A stretch of DNA of 9,709 bases from Bacillota bacterium (GTDB taxonomy: Bacteria > Bacillota > Clostridia > Christensenellales > UMGS416), in NCBI GenBank assembly GCA_023409755.1, contig JAEYRA010000002.1:1-9709 (forward strand), written 5' to 3'. Every line of letters starts with the position of its first letter. Within the stretch, counting starts at the first letter, position 1. The position numbers and the translations under genes were made by a program. Of the stretch, positions 1 to 6,938 are shown in pieces. The notes below the pieces were generated by a model that saw only the letters and a list, made by a program, of their open reading frames with translations, was not told where the DNA came from and did not search any database.

Positions 1-93
1 ATGTCGGCTGCCGCCATGATAGCCCCTCCTGTCATTGCATTTTTCCTCATTTTACAATACCTGACCGGCAAACTCAAGACGAAATCCCGGTGA
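1..93 (+). CDS. C-terminal end of a probable sugar ABC transporter permease (MalG type), cut by the window start
   Basis: Frame 1 is open from the first base to a TGA at 91-93 and encodes about 30 residues. The visible part is a short small-residue stretch (SAAAMIAPP), a hydrophobic segment (VIAFFLILQ), and then a basic tail (LTGKLKTKSR). This matches the typical end of carbohydrate ABC permeases of the MalG/BPD_transp_1 group, where the last membrane helix follows an 'AA..IA.LP' stretch and ends in FFLxxQRY plus a short cytoplasmic tail. The ATG at position 1 is most likely internal. The family assignment rests on about 30 residues and is an inference; another membrane protein is possible. 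If correct, the upstream genes should encode a second permease and a solute-binding protein. Confidence 0.6.
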   Translation: MSAAAMIAPPVIAFFLILQYLTGKLKTKSR

Positions 94-100
94 CCGCGGT

Positions 101-129
101 TTGTGCTTCGGCGCATAATGGGATATAAT
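101..129 (+). promoter_or_regulatory. Sigma-A-type promoter of the EamA transporter gene
   Basis: A perfect -10 hexamer TATAAT (124-129) lies 17 bases after TTGTGC (101-106), a weaker -35 that keeps the TTG. Transcription would start near 136, giving a leader of only about 23 bases before the ATG at 159. The promoter begins 7 bases after the preceding stop codon, so the transporter can be transcribed independently of the upstream operon. No terminator hairpin is visible between the two genes, so read-through is also possible. Confidence 0.75.
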
Positions 130-148
130 GAACTGGATTTGCACATGT

Positions 149-155
149 GGAGGGG
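149..155 (+). promoter_or_regulatory. Ribosome binding site deciding the EamA transporter start
   Basis: GGAGGGG ends 3 bases before the ATG at 159, with its GGAGG core 5 bases before it. This supports the ATG over the in-frame GTG at 147, which would lie upstream of this Shine-Dalgarno sequence and has no comparable one of its own. Confidence 0.75.
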
Positions 156-158
156 ATC

Positions 159-1070
159 ATGGGGAAGGGGATCAATCTGGAGCTGCGGGGGCGCAACGCC
201 CACGGGATAGCCATCCTGCTGCTTGTCATCATTGCGGTGCTGTGGAGCATGGGGGGCTTGCTCATCAAGTCCGTCGACGCCCACCCGCTGGCCATCGCCG
301 GCAGCCGCAGTCTCATTGCCGCGGTGGTGGTGTTTTTGGCACGGGGCCGGCGGCCCTGGCGCATCAACCGCGATCAGATTCTGGCCGCAGTGTTCTACAC
401 CAGTACGGTGGCGCTCTTTGTGGCGGCCAACAAGTTCACCACCGCCGCCAACACCATTCTGCTGCAGTACACCGCACCCATCTATGTGGCTCTGCTGAGC
501 GCGTGGTTCCTGAAGGAGCGCATTCACCTCTACGATTGGATTACGGTGGCCGTGACGCTTGGCGGCATGGCGCTCTTCTTCCTTGATGAACTCAACACCC
601 GCGGCATGGCCGGGAACATCATGGCGCTGGCCAGCGGGTTGACGTTCGCGCTCTTCACACTCTTCATGCGCCGACAGAAGGACGGTTTTCCCCTCGATTC
701 GGTATTGCTGGGCAATTTGCTCACCGCCGTCGTGGGCCTTCCATTCCTGAGCCTTGGCGTGCCCGATGGCACCGGCTGGCTGTGCCTTGTCACGCTGGGC
801 ATCCTGCAGCTGGGCATCCCCTATGTGCTGTATTCGGCGGCCATCCGCCACACCACCGCGCTGGAGACCATTCTCATCCCGGTGTTGGAACCGCTCCTGA
901 ACCCCGTGTGGGTGCTGCTCTTTCTGCATGAGCAGCCGGGCCGCTGGGCGTTGGTCGGCGGGGTCGTTGTCATCGCCGCGGTGACGGCCCGCTGCCTGTG
1001 GGTGGCCCTGCGGGAACGGCGGACGTCCACGCCGGCGGATGCCGCACCGACCGAAACCCTGCCACAATAA
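159..1070 (+). CDS. DMT superfamily transporter, EamA family
   Basis: The protein has 303 residues, the normal length for a ten-helix EamA (DUF6/RhaT-like) permease of the drug/metabolite transporter superfamily. It shows the two-fold EamA repeat. The first copy spans about residues 15-143, with the segment LLQYTAPIYVALLSAWFLKE at 101-120. The second spans about 152-286, with the matching segment PVLEPLLNPVWVLLFLHEQP at 241-260. Nearly all of the rest is hydrophobic helix, and the N- and C-terminal tails are charged or Pro/Thr-rich and probably cytoplasmic. Members export or import amino acids, nucleotides, sugars or other small metabolites; nothing here identifies the substrate. The gene has its own promoter and terminator, so it is likely monocistronic. 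The start is the ATG at 159 because a Shine-Dalgarno sequence sits just before it; a GTG at 147 would add four residues. Family assignment is confident, function is not. Confidence 0.93.
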   Translation: MGKGINLELRGRNAHGIAILLLVIIAVLWSMGGLLIKSVDAHPLAIAGSRSLIAAVVVFLARGRRPWRINRDQILAAVFYTSTVALFVAANKFTTAANTILLQYTAPIYVALLSAWFLKERIHLYDWITVAVTLGGMALFFLDELNTRGMAGNIMALASGLTFALFTLFMRRQKDGFPLDSVLLGNLLTAVVGLPFLSLGVPDGTGWLCLVTLGILQLGIPYVLYSAAIRHTTALETILIPVLEPLLNPVWVLLFLHEQPGRWALVGGVVVIAAVTARCLWVALRERRTSTPADAAPTETLPQ

Positions 1071-1083
1071 GAGGCATCAACGT

Positions 1084-1116
1084 AGGGGGGGATTGCAGCA
1101 GCGATCCCCCCCTTTC
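1084..1116 (+). terminator. Rho-independent terminator of the EamA transporter gene
   Basis: A 13-bp stem (1084-1096 with 1101-1113, one G-T pair) contains seven consecutive G-C pairs and closes on the tetraloop AGCA. It is followed by a short T run (TTTC). It begins 14 bases after the transporter stop codon. The T-tract is short, but the stem is very strong. The stem could also act in the reverse direction, although the nearest minus-strand gene ends at 1599. Confidence 0.85.
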
Positions 1117-1541
1117 TAACCCTGCCACCAGCGTTAGGCCCGGCTTTGCTAACCCAAAGACCAGTGGACACCGCAGAAGAACACCCCTGCCCTGTGCCCC
1201 TGCCTCGCAGCTGGGATCGGCCTCCCTCAAAAGGCGCGCCCGAAGGCCTGTCACCCCTGCCTTTGTGTCTCTCAACTCCAGATTACCGCCCAGCTATAAA
1301 AAAGCAAAACGTGCCAGTTGGTGCCATACCAATGGCTTTATACGCACAACATGAAGAAAGTATGATGATGACCTGCGTCAGTCACACGGTAGTTATCTAC
1401 AAAGCCTCCTGCAGCTGCTTTCCGTTTCATTTTCCCACATCCCCTTTGCCCGATGGCCCTCCCGTAAGCACCTGCCGGAGCGGGGATAAGACATTCCATC
1501 CGTCACGCCCCCCCTCCTCTCCCTGCCGCAGCAACGCAAAG
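1117..1541. other. Gene-free intergenic stretch between convergent genes, C-rich on the plus strand
   Basis: About 425 bases lie between the transporter terminator and the protease-gene terminator. Open frames crossing it give low-complexity Pro/Ser/Arg/Cys-rich translations without good ribosome sites, and the longest plus-strand one simply continues as the antisense of the protease gene. The plus strand is noticeably C-rich, with several CCCTGCC-type words (for example 1120-1126, 1185-1191, 1255-1261). An imperfect hairpin lies at 1313-1336. I see no tRNA, known riboswitch or transposase remnant. Confidence 0.6.
1313..1336. repeat. Imperfect inverted repeat in the intergenic stretch
   Basis: TTGGT (1318-1322) and ACCAA (1328-1332) form a perfect 5-bp inverted repeat around a 5-base centre. 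It extends with GCCA (1313-1316) against TGGC (1333-1336) if G1317 is bulged. It could be a protein-binding site or a weak RNA hairpin. It has no T-tract, so it is not a terminator, and no gene start depends on it. Confidence 0.35.
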
Positions 1542-1571
1542 ACAAACGGGCCGCGTCAGCGACCCGTTTGT
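1542..1571 (-). terminator. Probable terminator of the secreted protease gene
   Basis: ACAAACGGG (1542-1550) pairs perfectly with CCCGTTTGT (1563-1571). The inner bases add CGC/GCG around a GTCA loop after one mismatch. On the minus strand the hairpin follows the protease stop codon by 27 bases and is followed by CTTTGCGTT, a weak U-tract. Position and stem support a 3' end; the imperfect tail lowers confidence in its efficiency. Confidence 0.72.
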
Positions 1572-1598
1572 ATGTGGCAGACTCTTGCGCCTATGGGA

Positions 1599-4500
1599 TC
1601 AGTGTGCCATCAGAATGGAGAACCGGAACGAAGTCTGGTTGCCTGCCTTGTCCTTGGCCAGCACGTTGACGGTGCAGTCCGCGCTGGCGGCAATCCTGCC
1701 ATCCGACGGGACCGCCGTCCACGCGCCGGAATCCCCCACGCGGTACTGGAGGGAGCTCAACCCGGAGCCGCCGGCATCGGTGGCGGTGACGACACCAATG
1801 CCGCTGGAGGACGTTTCACCATTGGCCAGGGTGGTGCGGCTCCCATCGGTTACGGTGATGACCGGGGCAATGGTGTCAATGGTAAAGCGGTACGTGGTGG
1901 CATTCCCCGCCTTGTCCTTGGCGGTGACAACGTATGCCCCAGCGGCGGTGAACGTAGCGTTGGCCGGCCATGCGTACGAGGTACCGTTGCGGGTTGCCTT
2001 GGTGGTGCCGGGGTTGGTGTCACTGACCGTCACCTTCACGCTCGTGTTGGTGCTGCCGTTGCTGGCGACGCCCTTGCCGGTGCCGTTGGTGCCAGTTACC
2101 TTGGGAGCGGATTTGTCAATGGTGAAGGAGAAGGTCTTGGCATTGCCGGCGGCATCAAAGGCCCGCACGAGATATTTGCCTTCGGTGGAGAATTTTCCGC
2201 CGGACGGCCAGGAGATCGGCACCCCGCCCCTGGCAGCGGTGTAGGTGAGGCTGGATTTGTCGGTGGCGGTGACCGTCACCGTCCGTTTGGTGACACTGCC
2301 GCTCGTCAGCGTGCCGGCCGATGTCTTCGCCTTGATCTTCGGGGTGACGGTGTCGGTGCTCTTGACGATCTTGACCTTCAGGCTCTTGCTGGTGCCGCTG
2401 GAGAAGTGGACCGTCAGCGTGAAGGAGCCCTTGTCCTGCTTGGCCAGGTACTTCTCCTTGATCGTCAGCGTGGAGCCGCTGACACTGTAATCGGTGGTCT
2501 TCTTGAGCGATTTGCTGCCGCGGGTCACCGAGGTCACCGAGAAACCGTTGAGCGTCATCGTCACGGAGCGGCTGCTGTTCTGCTTGGACTTGGAGTATTG
2601 GTTGTAGTAGATGAGTGTCTGCTGCAGCAGCGGCGCGTTCTTGCTCGTCAGGGTTATGGCCTTGCTGGACGTGCTGCCCAGCGACCCGCTGGTGAAGGCG
2701 ACCTTTGCGCCGGATACCGCCGCGCTGTGGGAGGTGCCCAGGTTGGTGAAGGTGGCCTTGCCGGCCATGACCGTCACCTTTGTTGTGCCGGTCAGCTTCC
2801 ACGCACCGCTGTCGGCCTTGGTGGCGGTGACGACGGTGGTGTTGTCGGCCGTGCAGAGGTTGCCGTAGGTGTCCTTCACCCCCACCACCGGTTGGGTGGC
2901 GAAGCGGGCGCTGCGAATCTTTGGTGCGACCGGGGCCGTGAGCAGCGACAGCCGCGTGGCCTTGGCAGCCGCCGGCGTTATCGTTACCGTGGCTGAAAGG
3001 CCCGTCACCGTGAACGTCAGCTTCTGCGCCGCCGCCTTGTGCAGCACCAGCGGTGCTTTGCCTACCCCGTTGGTGAAGGTGACAACCGCGCTTGTTGAGG
3101 AGCTGCTCAGCGCCACGCCGCCAAAGCTGCCGATGGTTCCAGCGGCACTGGCGCTGTAGCCGCTCACCTTCACAGTGGCAGCGCCGTTGAGGTCCGTCAC
3201 CGCGGCACCACCGGTGGTCTTCATCGTCAGCGTCACCGTGGTGGCCGCGCCAGCCGTGGGTTTGGCATTAGCAACCACCGCTGACAGGGCGATGTCCTGC
3301 ACAAAGGCATGGATGCATGCGTTGGCCTTGGCGAAGTAAGTGGTGATGTCCGTCCAGTTGGAACCATTGGTCGAAAAGTAGCTCTGCCCGGGGGACGCGG
3401 TGGCCTGGCTCGAATAGGTCGCGGTCTGGTTGTACTCCACCGCGATCGGGTAATCGTTCTGGTATGCCGTGCCAAAGTTAAGATCGGTCAGCCCCACCAG
3501 CACCCGGAACTTTTGCCCCTTGGCAAGGGAAACCGCCTTGGATAGGTTCACACGGGTGTACCCGGCAATGGCCACCGTTCCCGACTGCCCGCTGGCCACC
3601 GTTTGGTACGCGTTGGTGGCACTGTTGTAGGTCTGAATGGTGAGGGAGTACCGCGTGTCATCGCCTGTGGTGTAAAAGCCGACGGCTGCCAGTGACCCGG
3701 TGCTGCTGGCGGTGTAGTCATTCCTCACCCATACGGTTTCATAGTCGCCAAGCCCGATGTTGGTCGTCCATCCCAACGGGTCATAGGAATACTGCGTCTC
3801 GCCGGTGGGTTCCTTGGCCAGCGTATATCCATAGGCGTTGGCGTGGTACCCTCTGTAGTATAGGCTGGCGTCGTAGTAGGACAGGTAGAAATACCCATTT
3901 TCGCCCTCACCGGTGCCCCAGCTGTTCTTAATGACCCATGCGCCGTTGCCGGCGGGTGTTTGGGCGAACTTGCTCTTGGAGAAGGTGTCGTCCCAGCCGA
4001 CGATCGTCACGGCGTGGTTGCTGTAGCGGCTGTCGTAGTCCGGGTTGTAATAGGCGTTGGTGTCCTCGTCGTAATAGGCCGAATAGCCATGATCGGAGTA
4101 GTAGGAGATGGCAACTGCGCCTGTCGCCATGATGGCGCTCTTGATCTCGTCCGGTGTGTCGTAGACCCGAAGGCCCGTCAGTGTCACCGTGGGTTTGATG
4201 GTGGCACTGGGCGTGCCCTGGCCATACTTGGCCTGGCTTTCATGGATGGGGGCGGAGCCGCGGGCAAAGAGCGCGTTGGTCATCCGCTGGTTGCCGCCCT
4301 GGTTGTACCATGCAGGCGTGTTGCCGTACGCGTCCTCGGTATAATCAAAGTATGGCAGCCCCGACTGCTTGTGGTAAGCATAGTAGGCCAACTGCCACTC
4401 GGAGTAATCGGGCGAGTTCGCCAGCCCATTGCTCTTGGCGTAGCTCTCCGCCGACGCCATGGCGGCAAAGGTCCAGCAGGTGCCGTACTGCCCCTGGTTG

Positions 4501-4775
4501 CGCACACCGGTGACCCGGCTGGACGGCAGGCGGTAACTGGCTGGCAGCATGGTCTTGCTGCGGGCAGTGAAGGCTGCCGACGGCGAATGGGCAATGACCG
4601 TGGTGTCCACCTTGGTGGCAGCACCCTCCACCTGTGGGGCAGCGGGCAGCATTTCCACCGTCAGCTTCGGCTCCGGCATTGCATGGGCCGGGGCTGAAAA
4701 GAGGCCCGTCATCCCCAGGCTCACCGCAACAGCCACAAGCACACCGGACATCCATCTCACAAACGATCGCTTCAT
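1599..4775 (-). CDS. Secreted multidomain papain-family (C1) cysteine protease with lectin-like, X2-like and Ig-like modules
   Basis: The product has 1058 residues. A classic signal peptide (basic MKRSFVRW, hydrophobic core, AHA at 30-32) predicts export with cleavage before Met33. After a short linker or pro-region (33-80) comes a C1A peptidase domain (about 81-315) with the full catalytic set: oxyanion Gln94, nucleophile Cys100 in GTCWTFA, His254 in SNHAVTIVGWDD and Asn284 in VIKNSWGTGEG. Residue 97 is Tyr where papain has a disulfide Cys. Residues about 325-492 fit the lectin-like domain that follows the peptidase in this bacterial and archaeal subfamily. Next come two Ig-like domains (about 495-605 and 606-712; the second has the 'VVGVKDTYGN' strand), an X2-like module (about 713-806, with 'VTMTLNG...L...TDYSVSGSTLTI') and three related Ig-like repeats (about 807-1058) marked by AGNA/AGNAT/AGNQT and TIDxxAP. 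No LPXTG or SLH anchor is visible. The start at 4775 has GGAG 6 bases upstream and places the signal peptide at the N-terminus. The physiological substrate is unknown; extracellular protein or glycoprotein degradation is an inference. Confidence 0.9.
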   Translation of the reverse strand: MKRSFVRWMSGVLVAVAVSLGMTGLFSAPAHAMPEPKLTVEMLPAAPQVEGAATKVDTTVIAHSPSAAFTARSKTMLPASYRLPSSRVTGVRNQGQYGTCWTFAAMASAESYAKSNGLANSPDYSEWQLAYYAYHKQSGLPYFDYTEDAYGNTPAWYNQGGNQRMTNALFARGSAPIHESQAKYGQGTPSATIKPTVTLTGLRVYDTPDEIKSAIMATGAVAISYYSDHGYSAYYDEDTNAYYNPDYDSRYSNHAVTIVGWDDTFSKSKFAQTPAGNGAWVIKNSWGTGEGENGYFYLSYYDASLYYRGYHANAYGYTLAKEPTGETQYSYDPLGWTTNIGLGDYETVWVRNDYTASSTGSLAAVGFYTTGDDTRYSLTIQTYNSATNAYQTVASGQSGTVAIAGYTRVNLSKAVSLAKGQKFRVLVGLTDLNFGTAYQNDYPIAVEYNQTATYSSQATASPGQSYFSTNGSNWTDITTYFAKANACIHAFVQDIALSAVVANAKPTAGAATTVTLTMKTTGGAAVTDLNGAATVKVSGYSASAAGTIGSFGGVALSSSSTSAVVTFTNGVGKAPLVLHKAAAQKLTFTVTGLSATVTITPAAAKATRLSLLTAPVAPKIRSARFATQPVVGVKDTYGNLCTADNTTVVTATKADSGAWKLTGTTKVTVMAGKATFTNLGTSHSAAVSGAKVAFTSGSLGSTSSKAITLTSKNAPLLQQTLIYYNQYSKSKQNSSRSVTMTLNGFSVTSVTRGSKSLKKTTDYSVSGSTLTIKEKYLAKQDKGSFTLTVHFSSGTSKSLKVKIVKSTDTVTPKIKAKTSAGTLTSGSVTKRTVTVTATDKSSLTYTAARGGVPISWPSGGKFSTEGKYLVRAFDAAGNAKTFSFTIDKSAPKVTGTNGTGKGVASNGSTNTSVKVTVSDTNPGTTKATRNGTSYAWPANATFTAAGAYVVTAKDKAGNATTYRFTIDTIAPVITVTDGSRTTLANGETSSSGIGVVTATDAGGSGLSSLQYRVGDSGAWTAVPSDGRIAASADCTVNVLAKDKAGNQTSFRFSILMAH

Positions 4776-4781
4776 CACACG

Positions 4782-4785
4782 CTCC
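4782..4785 (-). promoter_or_regulatory. Ribosome binding site deciding the protease start
   Basis: On the minus strand GGAG lies 6 bases before the ATG at 4775. It falls inside the alternative start codon region at 4787 and argues against the longer frame reaching 4931, which would put about 52 residues ahead of the signal peptide. Confidence 0.7.
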
Positions 4786-4830
4786 ATTCGGATGAATTGG
4801 ATTGGAACAATCTGGTTCGGCATCCCTTTT

Positions 4831-4859
4831 ATACTAAACCCACCTGCCACCAAAGGCAA
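4831..4859 (-). promoter_or_regulatory. Candidate promoter of the secreted protease gene
   Basis: On the minus strand TTGCCT (4859-4854) is followed after 17 bases by TAGTAT (4836-4831), each matching four of six consensus bases. An overlapping TATAAA (4833-4828) is an alternative -10, but its spacing to TTGCCT is too long. The predicted leader is about 45-50 bases. It lies between the upstream asnB terminator hairpin and the protease start, as expected for an independent unit. The match is moderate. Confidence 0.5.
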
Positions 4860-4948
4860 GAAAAACGAAAGAGCATTGGGTTCCATATTGCCGATACGCA
4901 TACCTGCGAGAGCCGCTGCACACGCTGACAAATGGTGACACGACGCAA

Positions 4949-4977
4949 CCGCCGGGATGGAAACTCCATCCCGGCGG
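4949..4977 (-). terminator. Probable terminator of the asparagine synthetase gene
   Basis: A perfect 13-bp GC-rich stem (4949-4961 with 4965-4977) closes on a tight AAC loop (12 bp with a 5-base loop is equally likely). It starts 26 bases after the asnB stop on the minus strand. The following minus-strand bases are TTGCGTCGTG, so the U-tract is weak. The hairpin separates asnB from the protease gene; some read-through into the protease gene is possible. Confidence 0.72.
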
Positions 4978-5003
4978 AATACGGTACCGTTGTCAGATTG
5001 CTG

Positions 5004-6833
5004 TCACAGGGCCAGCTCCACCCCAAAGTGCCGGAACCAGTGGTCCATCTGCACCAGGTAGGCGATGAGCTGGGGCCGGGCCATCAGCTGGCCGAACCAG
5101 GTGATGTTGTTGAGGTTGGTGAGATCCTCCAGAATGTCCCTCCGCAACAGCGCGTGCAGGGGCGACGAATGGTCGCGCAGGCGATCCTCCAGCAGGTTCG
5201 TCACGATGCGCTCGTATTCGGGGTTGTGGGTCTTGGGGTAGGGGCTCTTCTTCCGCATGCGGATGGAATCGGGCAGAATGCCCTCCAGCGCGTCCCGCAG
5301 CACGGCCTTTTCCACGTCGGCGCGGCGCTTGATGCTCCACGGGATGTTGTAGACGTACTCGGCAATGCGGTGGTCGGCAAAGGGCACACGTACCTCCAAC
5401 GCCGAGGCCATCGACATCCTGTCCTTGCGTTCCAGGAGATTGTGCATGAAGTACCACATACTGAGGTAACTCGTCTGGCGCAGCGCCAATTCACGGCCCC
5501 TCTCCTCGGGCAGGTGGGGGCACTCGGCCAGGCTCCGGGCAAAGGTGTCGTGGATGAAGCCCTTGCCCTCCTCCGCCCCGATGGCGTCCGGCTCAAACAG
5601 GCTGGCCCGCATGTCGAGGGAGTAGAGCCACGGGAACCCCGAAAGCTCCTCAGGCGCGTTGGCAAACCACGGATAGCCGCCAAAGATCTCATCGGCACAC
5701 TCCCCGGAGATTCCCACGCTGTGCCGCCGCTTGATCTGCCCGCAGTAGTAGAGCAGGGACGAGTCCACATCCCCCATGCCCGGCAGGTCGCGCATCTCCA
5801 CCGCCCGGTCCAAGAGGTCGGCGATCGCCTGCTGCCCAGCCGTCAGCACCGTGTGCTGGGTGCCAATGGCTTCGGCCATGAAGAGCGCGTAGTCGTCGTC
5901 GTTGTTGGGCTGGAACACCGATCGCTGGAAGTGCTCCCGGTTGCCCTCGTATTCAAAGGAATAGGTGTCAAGCTGGCGCCCCAGGGCATGTTCGTGCCCC
6001 GCGGCGATGGCCGAGATGGCCGACGAATCTAGCCCGCCGCTCAGCAGCGTGCACAGCGGTACGTCGGAGACAAGTTGCCGCACCACGGCGTCCCTCACCA
6101 GCCAGCGCACCCGCTCCACCGTGTCGTCGGGGCTGTCGTGGTGCTCCTGGGCCGTCAGCTGCCAGTAGGGCAGCAGTTTCATCCGGTCGGCGTCGAAGTC
6201 CAACGTCCAGCCGGGCAGCAGCTCCTGCACGCCGCGGAAGACGCCGGTGCCCGGCACCCGCGTGGGAAGCAGGAACACCATTTGCCACAGCCCCTGGCGG
6301 TCGAGCACGGGCTTGATACCCGGGTGGGCAAAGAGCGCCTTCATCTCCGAGGCGAAGACCAGCCCTTCGGCGGCCATGGTGTAGAAGAGGGGTTTGACGC
6401 CCAGCCGGTCGCGTGCCAGCACGATGCGCCGGCGGCTCTCCTCATACACGGCGAAGGCAAAGATCCCGTTGAGGCGCGACAGGCAACCGGTGTCCCACTC
6501 CATAAAGGCCACCAGCAGCACCTCGGTGTCGCAGTGGGTGCGGAACGTCCAGCCCCGCGCCTCCAGCTCCTGGCGCAGCTCCGCCGTGTTGTATAGCTCT
6601 CCGTTGTAAACGATGGTGTATGTACGATCCCCAACGCTTCTGGTCATGGGCTGGCGGCCGTTGCCCGGGTCAATGATGGACAACCGGTTGTGGGCCAGCG
6701 CCGCCCACTCGTCGTCGTACAGCCCGCTCTGGTCCGGCCCCCGGTGGGCCAGCCGCCGGTTCATCTCCCCGGCAATCTCCAACCGCTCCGGCCTTGTCAG
6801 CGTCCCGCCAATCACCCCGGCGATGGAACACAT
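5004..6833 (-). CDS. asnB: Asparagine synthetase B, glutamine-hydrolysing
   Basis: The 609-residue cytosolic enzyme makes asparagine from aspartate, ATP and glutamine. The N-terminal class II (Ntn) glutaminase domain (about 2-165) has nucleophile Cys2 directly after the initiator Met, AHRGPDQSG at 29-37, NRLSIIDPGNGRQPM at 49-63, YNGELYN at 76-82 and the CDTEVLL segment near 101-107. The synthetase domain (about 235-600) has the ATP pyrophosphatase P-loop SGGLDSS at 265-271, GISGECADEIFGGYPWF at 374-390, and LLERKDRMSMASALEVRVPF at 466-485. Length and motifs match the roughly 610-residue form common in Bacillota, nearer the B. subtilis AsnO/AsnH type than the 554-residue E. coli enzyme. The start is ATG 6833 because Cys must follow Met; a GTG at 6839 is better spaced to GGGAG but would add two residues. 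A hairpin at 6859-6890 sits in the presumed leader. No neighbour is functionally linked. Related synthetases can amidate cell-wall precursors or other substrates, so the acceptor is not proven. Confidence 0.93.
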   Translation of the reverse strand: MCSIAGVIGGTLTRPERLEIAGEMNRRLAHRGPDQSGLYDDEWAALAHNRLSIIDPGNGRQPMTRSVGDRTYTIVYNGELYNTAELRQELEARGWTFRTHCDTEVLLVAFMEWDTGCLSRLNGIFAFAVYEESRRRIVLARDRLGVKPLFYTMAAEGLVFASEMKALFAHPGIKPVLDRQGLWQMVFLLPTRVPGTGVFRGVQELLPGWTLDFDADRMKLLPYWQLTAQEHHDSPDDTVERVRWLVRDAVVRQLVSDVPLCTLLSGGLDSSAISAIAAGHEHALGRQLDTYSFEYEGNREHFQRSVFQPNNDDDYALFMAEAIGTQHTVLTAGQQAIADLLDRAVEMRDLPGMGDVDSSLLYYCGQIKRRHSVGISGECADEIFGGYPWFANAPEELSGFPWLYSLDMRASLFEPDAIGAEEGKGFIHDTFARSLAECPHLPEERGRELALRQTSYLSMWYFMHNLLERKDRMSMASALEVRVPFADHRIAEYVYNIPWSIKRRADVEKAVLRDALEGILPDSIRMRKKSPYPKTHNPEYERIVTNLLEDRLRDHSSPLHALLRRDILEDLTNLNNITWFGQLMARPQLIAYLVQMDHWFRHFGVELAL

Positions 6834-6844
6834 GGGCACTCACA

Positions 6845-6849
6845 CTCCC
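6845..6849 (-). promoter_or_regulatory. Shine-Dalgarno-like GGGAG ahead of asnB with ambiguous spacing
   Basis: On the minus strand GGGAG is 11 bases before the ATG at 6833 but only 5 bases before an in-frame GTG at 6839. Spacing alone favours the GTG, while the enzyme's need for Cys at position 2 favours the ATG. Initiation at 6833 with a long spacer is the working choice. Confidence 0.5.
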
Positions 6850-6858
6850 GCATTCAAA

Positions 6859-6890
6859 GTGAGGGCCGCGGCAGGCGCCGTTGCCCTCAC
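6859..6890 (-). promoter_or_regulatory. Long hairpin upstream of asnB: attenuator-like leader structure or terminator of the upstream ORF
   Basis: GTGAGGGC (6859-6866) pairs perfectly with GCCCTCAC (6883-6890). After one C-T mismatch, five more pairs (one G-T) close on an AGGC loop. On the minus strand the hairpin is followed by TTTGAAT, a short U-run, and then 9 bases later by the asnB Shine-Dalgarno sequence. It also lies 48 bases after the stop codon of the small minus-strand ORF at 6939. On the plus strand it has no T-run. It could therefore end transcription from upstream, or sit in the asnB leader and control read-through. I see no clear asnB promoter between it and the gene. Confidence 0.6.
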
Positions 6891-6938
6891 CGGCAATGTA
6901 TGTGGCTGGGGTGGGGGTGGTGAGGGTTACCTACCGCT

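Noticed and set aside
1363..1599. Possible small gene starting at the ATG cluster near 1363 after GAAGAAAG
   Set aside because: The translation is Pro/Ser/Cys/Arg-rich without structure, crosses the terminator hairpin at 1542-1571, and runs on antisense to the protease.
1146..2996. Plus-strand 616-codon open frame
   Set aside because: Most of it is antisense to the protease gene. The translation is Gly/Ala/Arg-rich low complexity with no family motif, as expected for the opposite strand of a GC-rich gene.
4776..4931. N-terminal extension of the protease to a start at 4931
   Set aside because: It would place about 52 residues before a textbook signal peptide, has a candidate promoter within it, and lacks the GGAG seen before 4775.
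4932..6032. Plus-strand 366-codon open frame
   Set aside because: It is antisense to asnB, whose motifs are unmistakable on the minus strand. It has no ribosome site or recognisable domain.
6902..6926. G-rich tract as a G-quadruplex
   Set aside because: There are only three runs of three or more G, plus two GG pairs. A stable three-layer quadruplex is not clearly possible, and no function can be tied to it.
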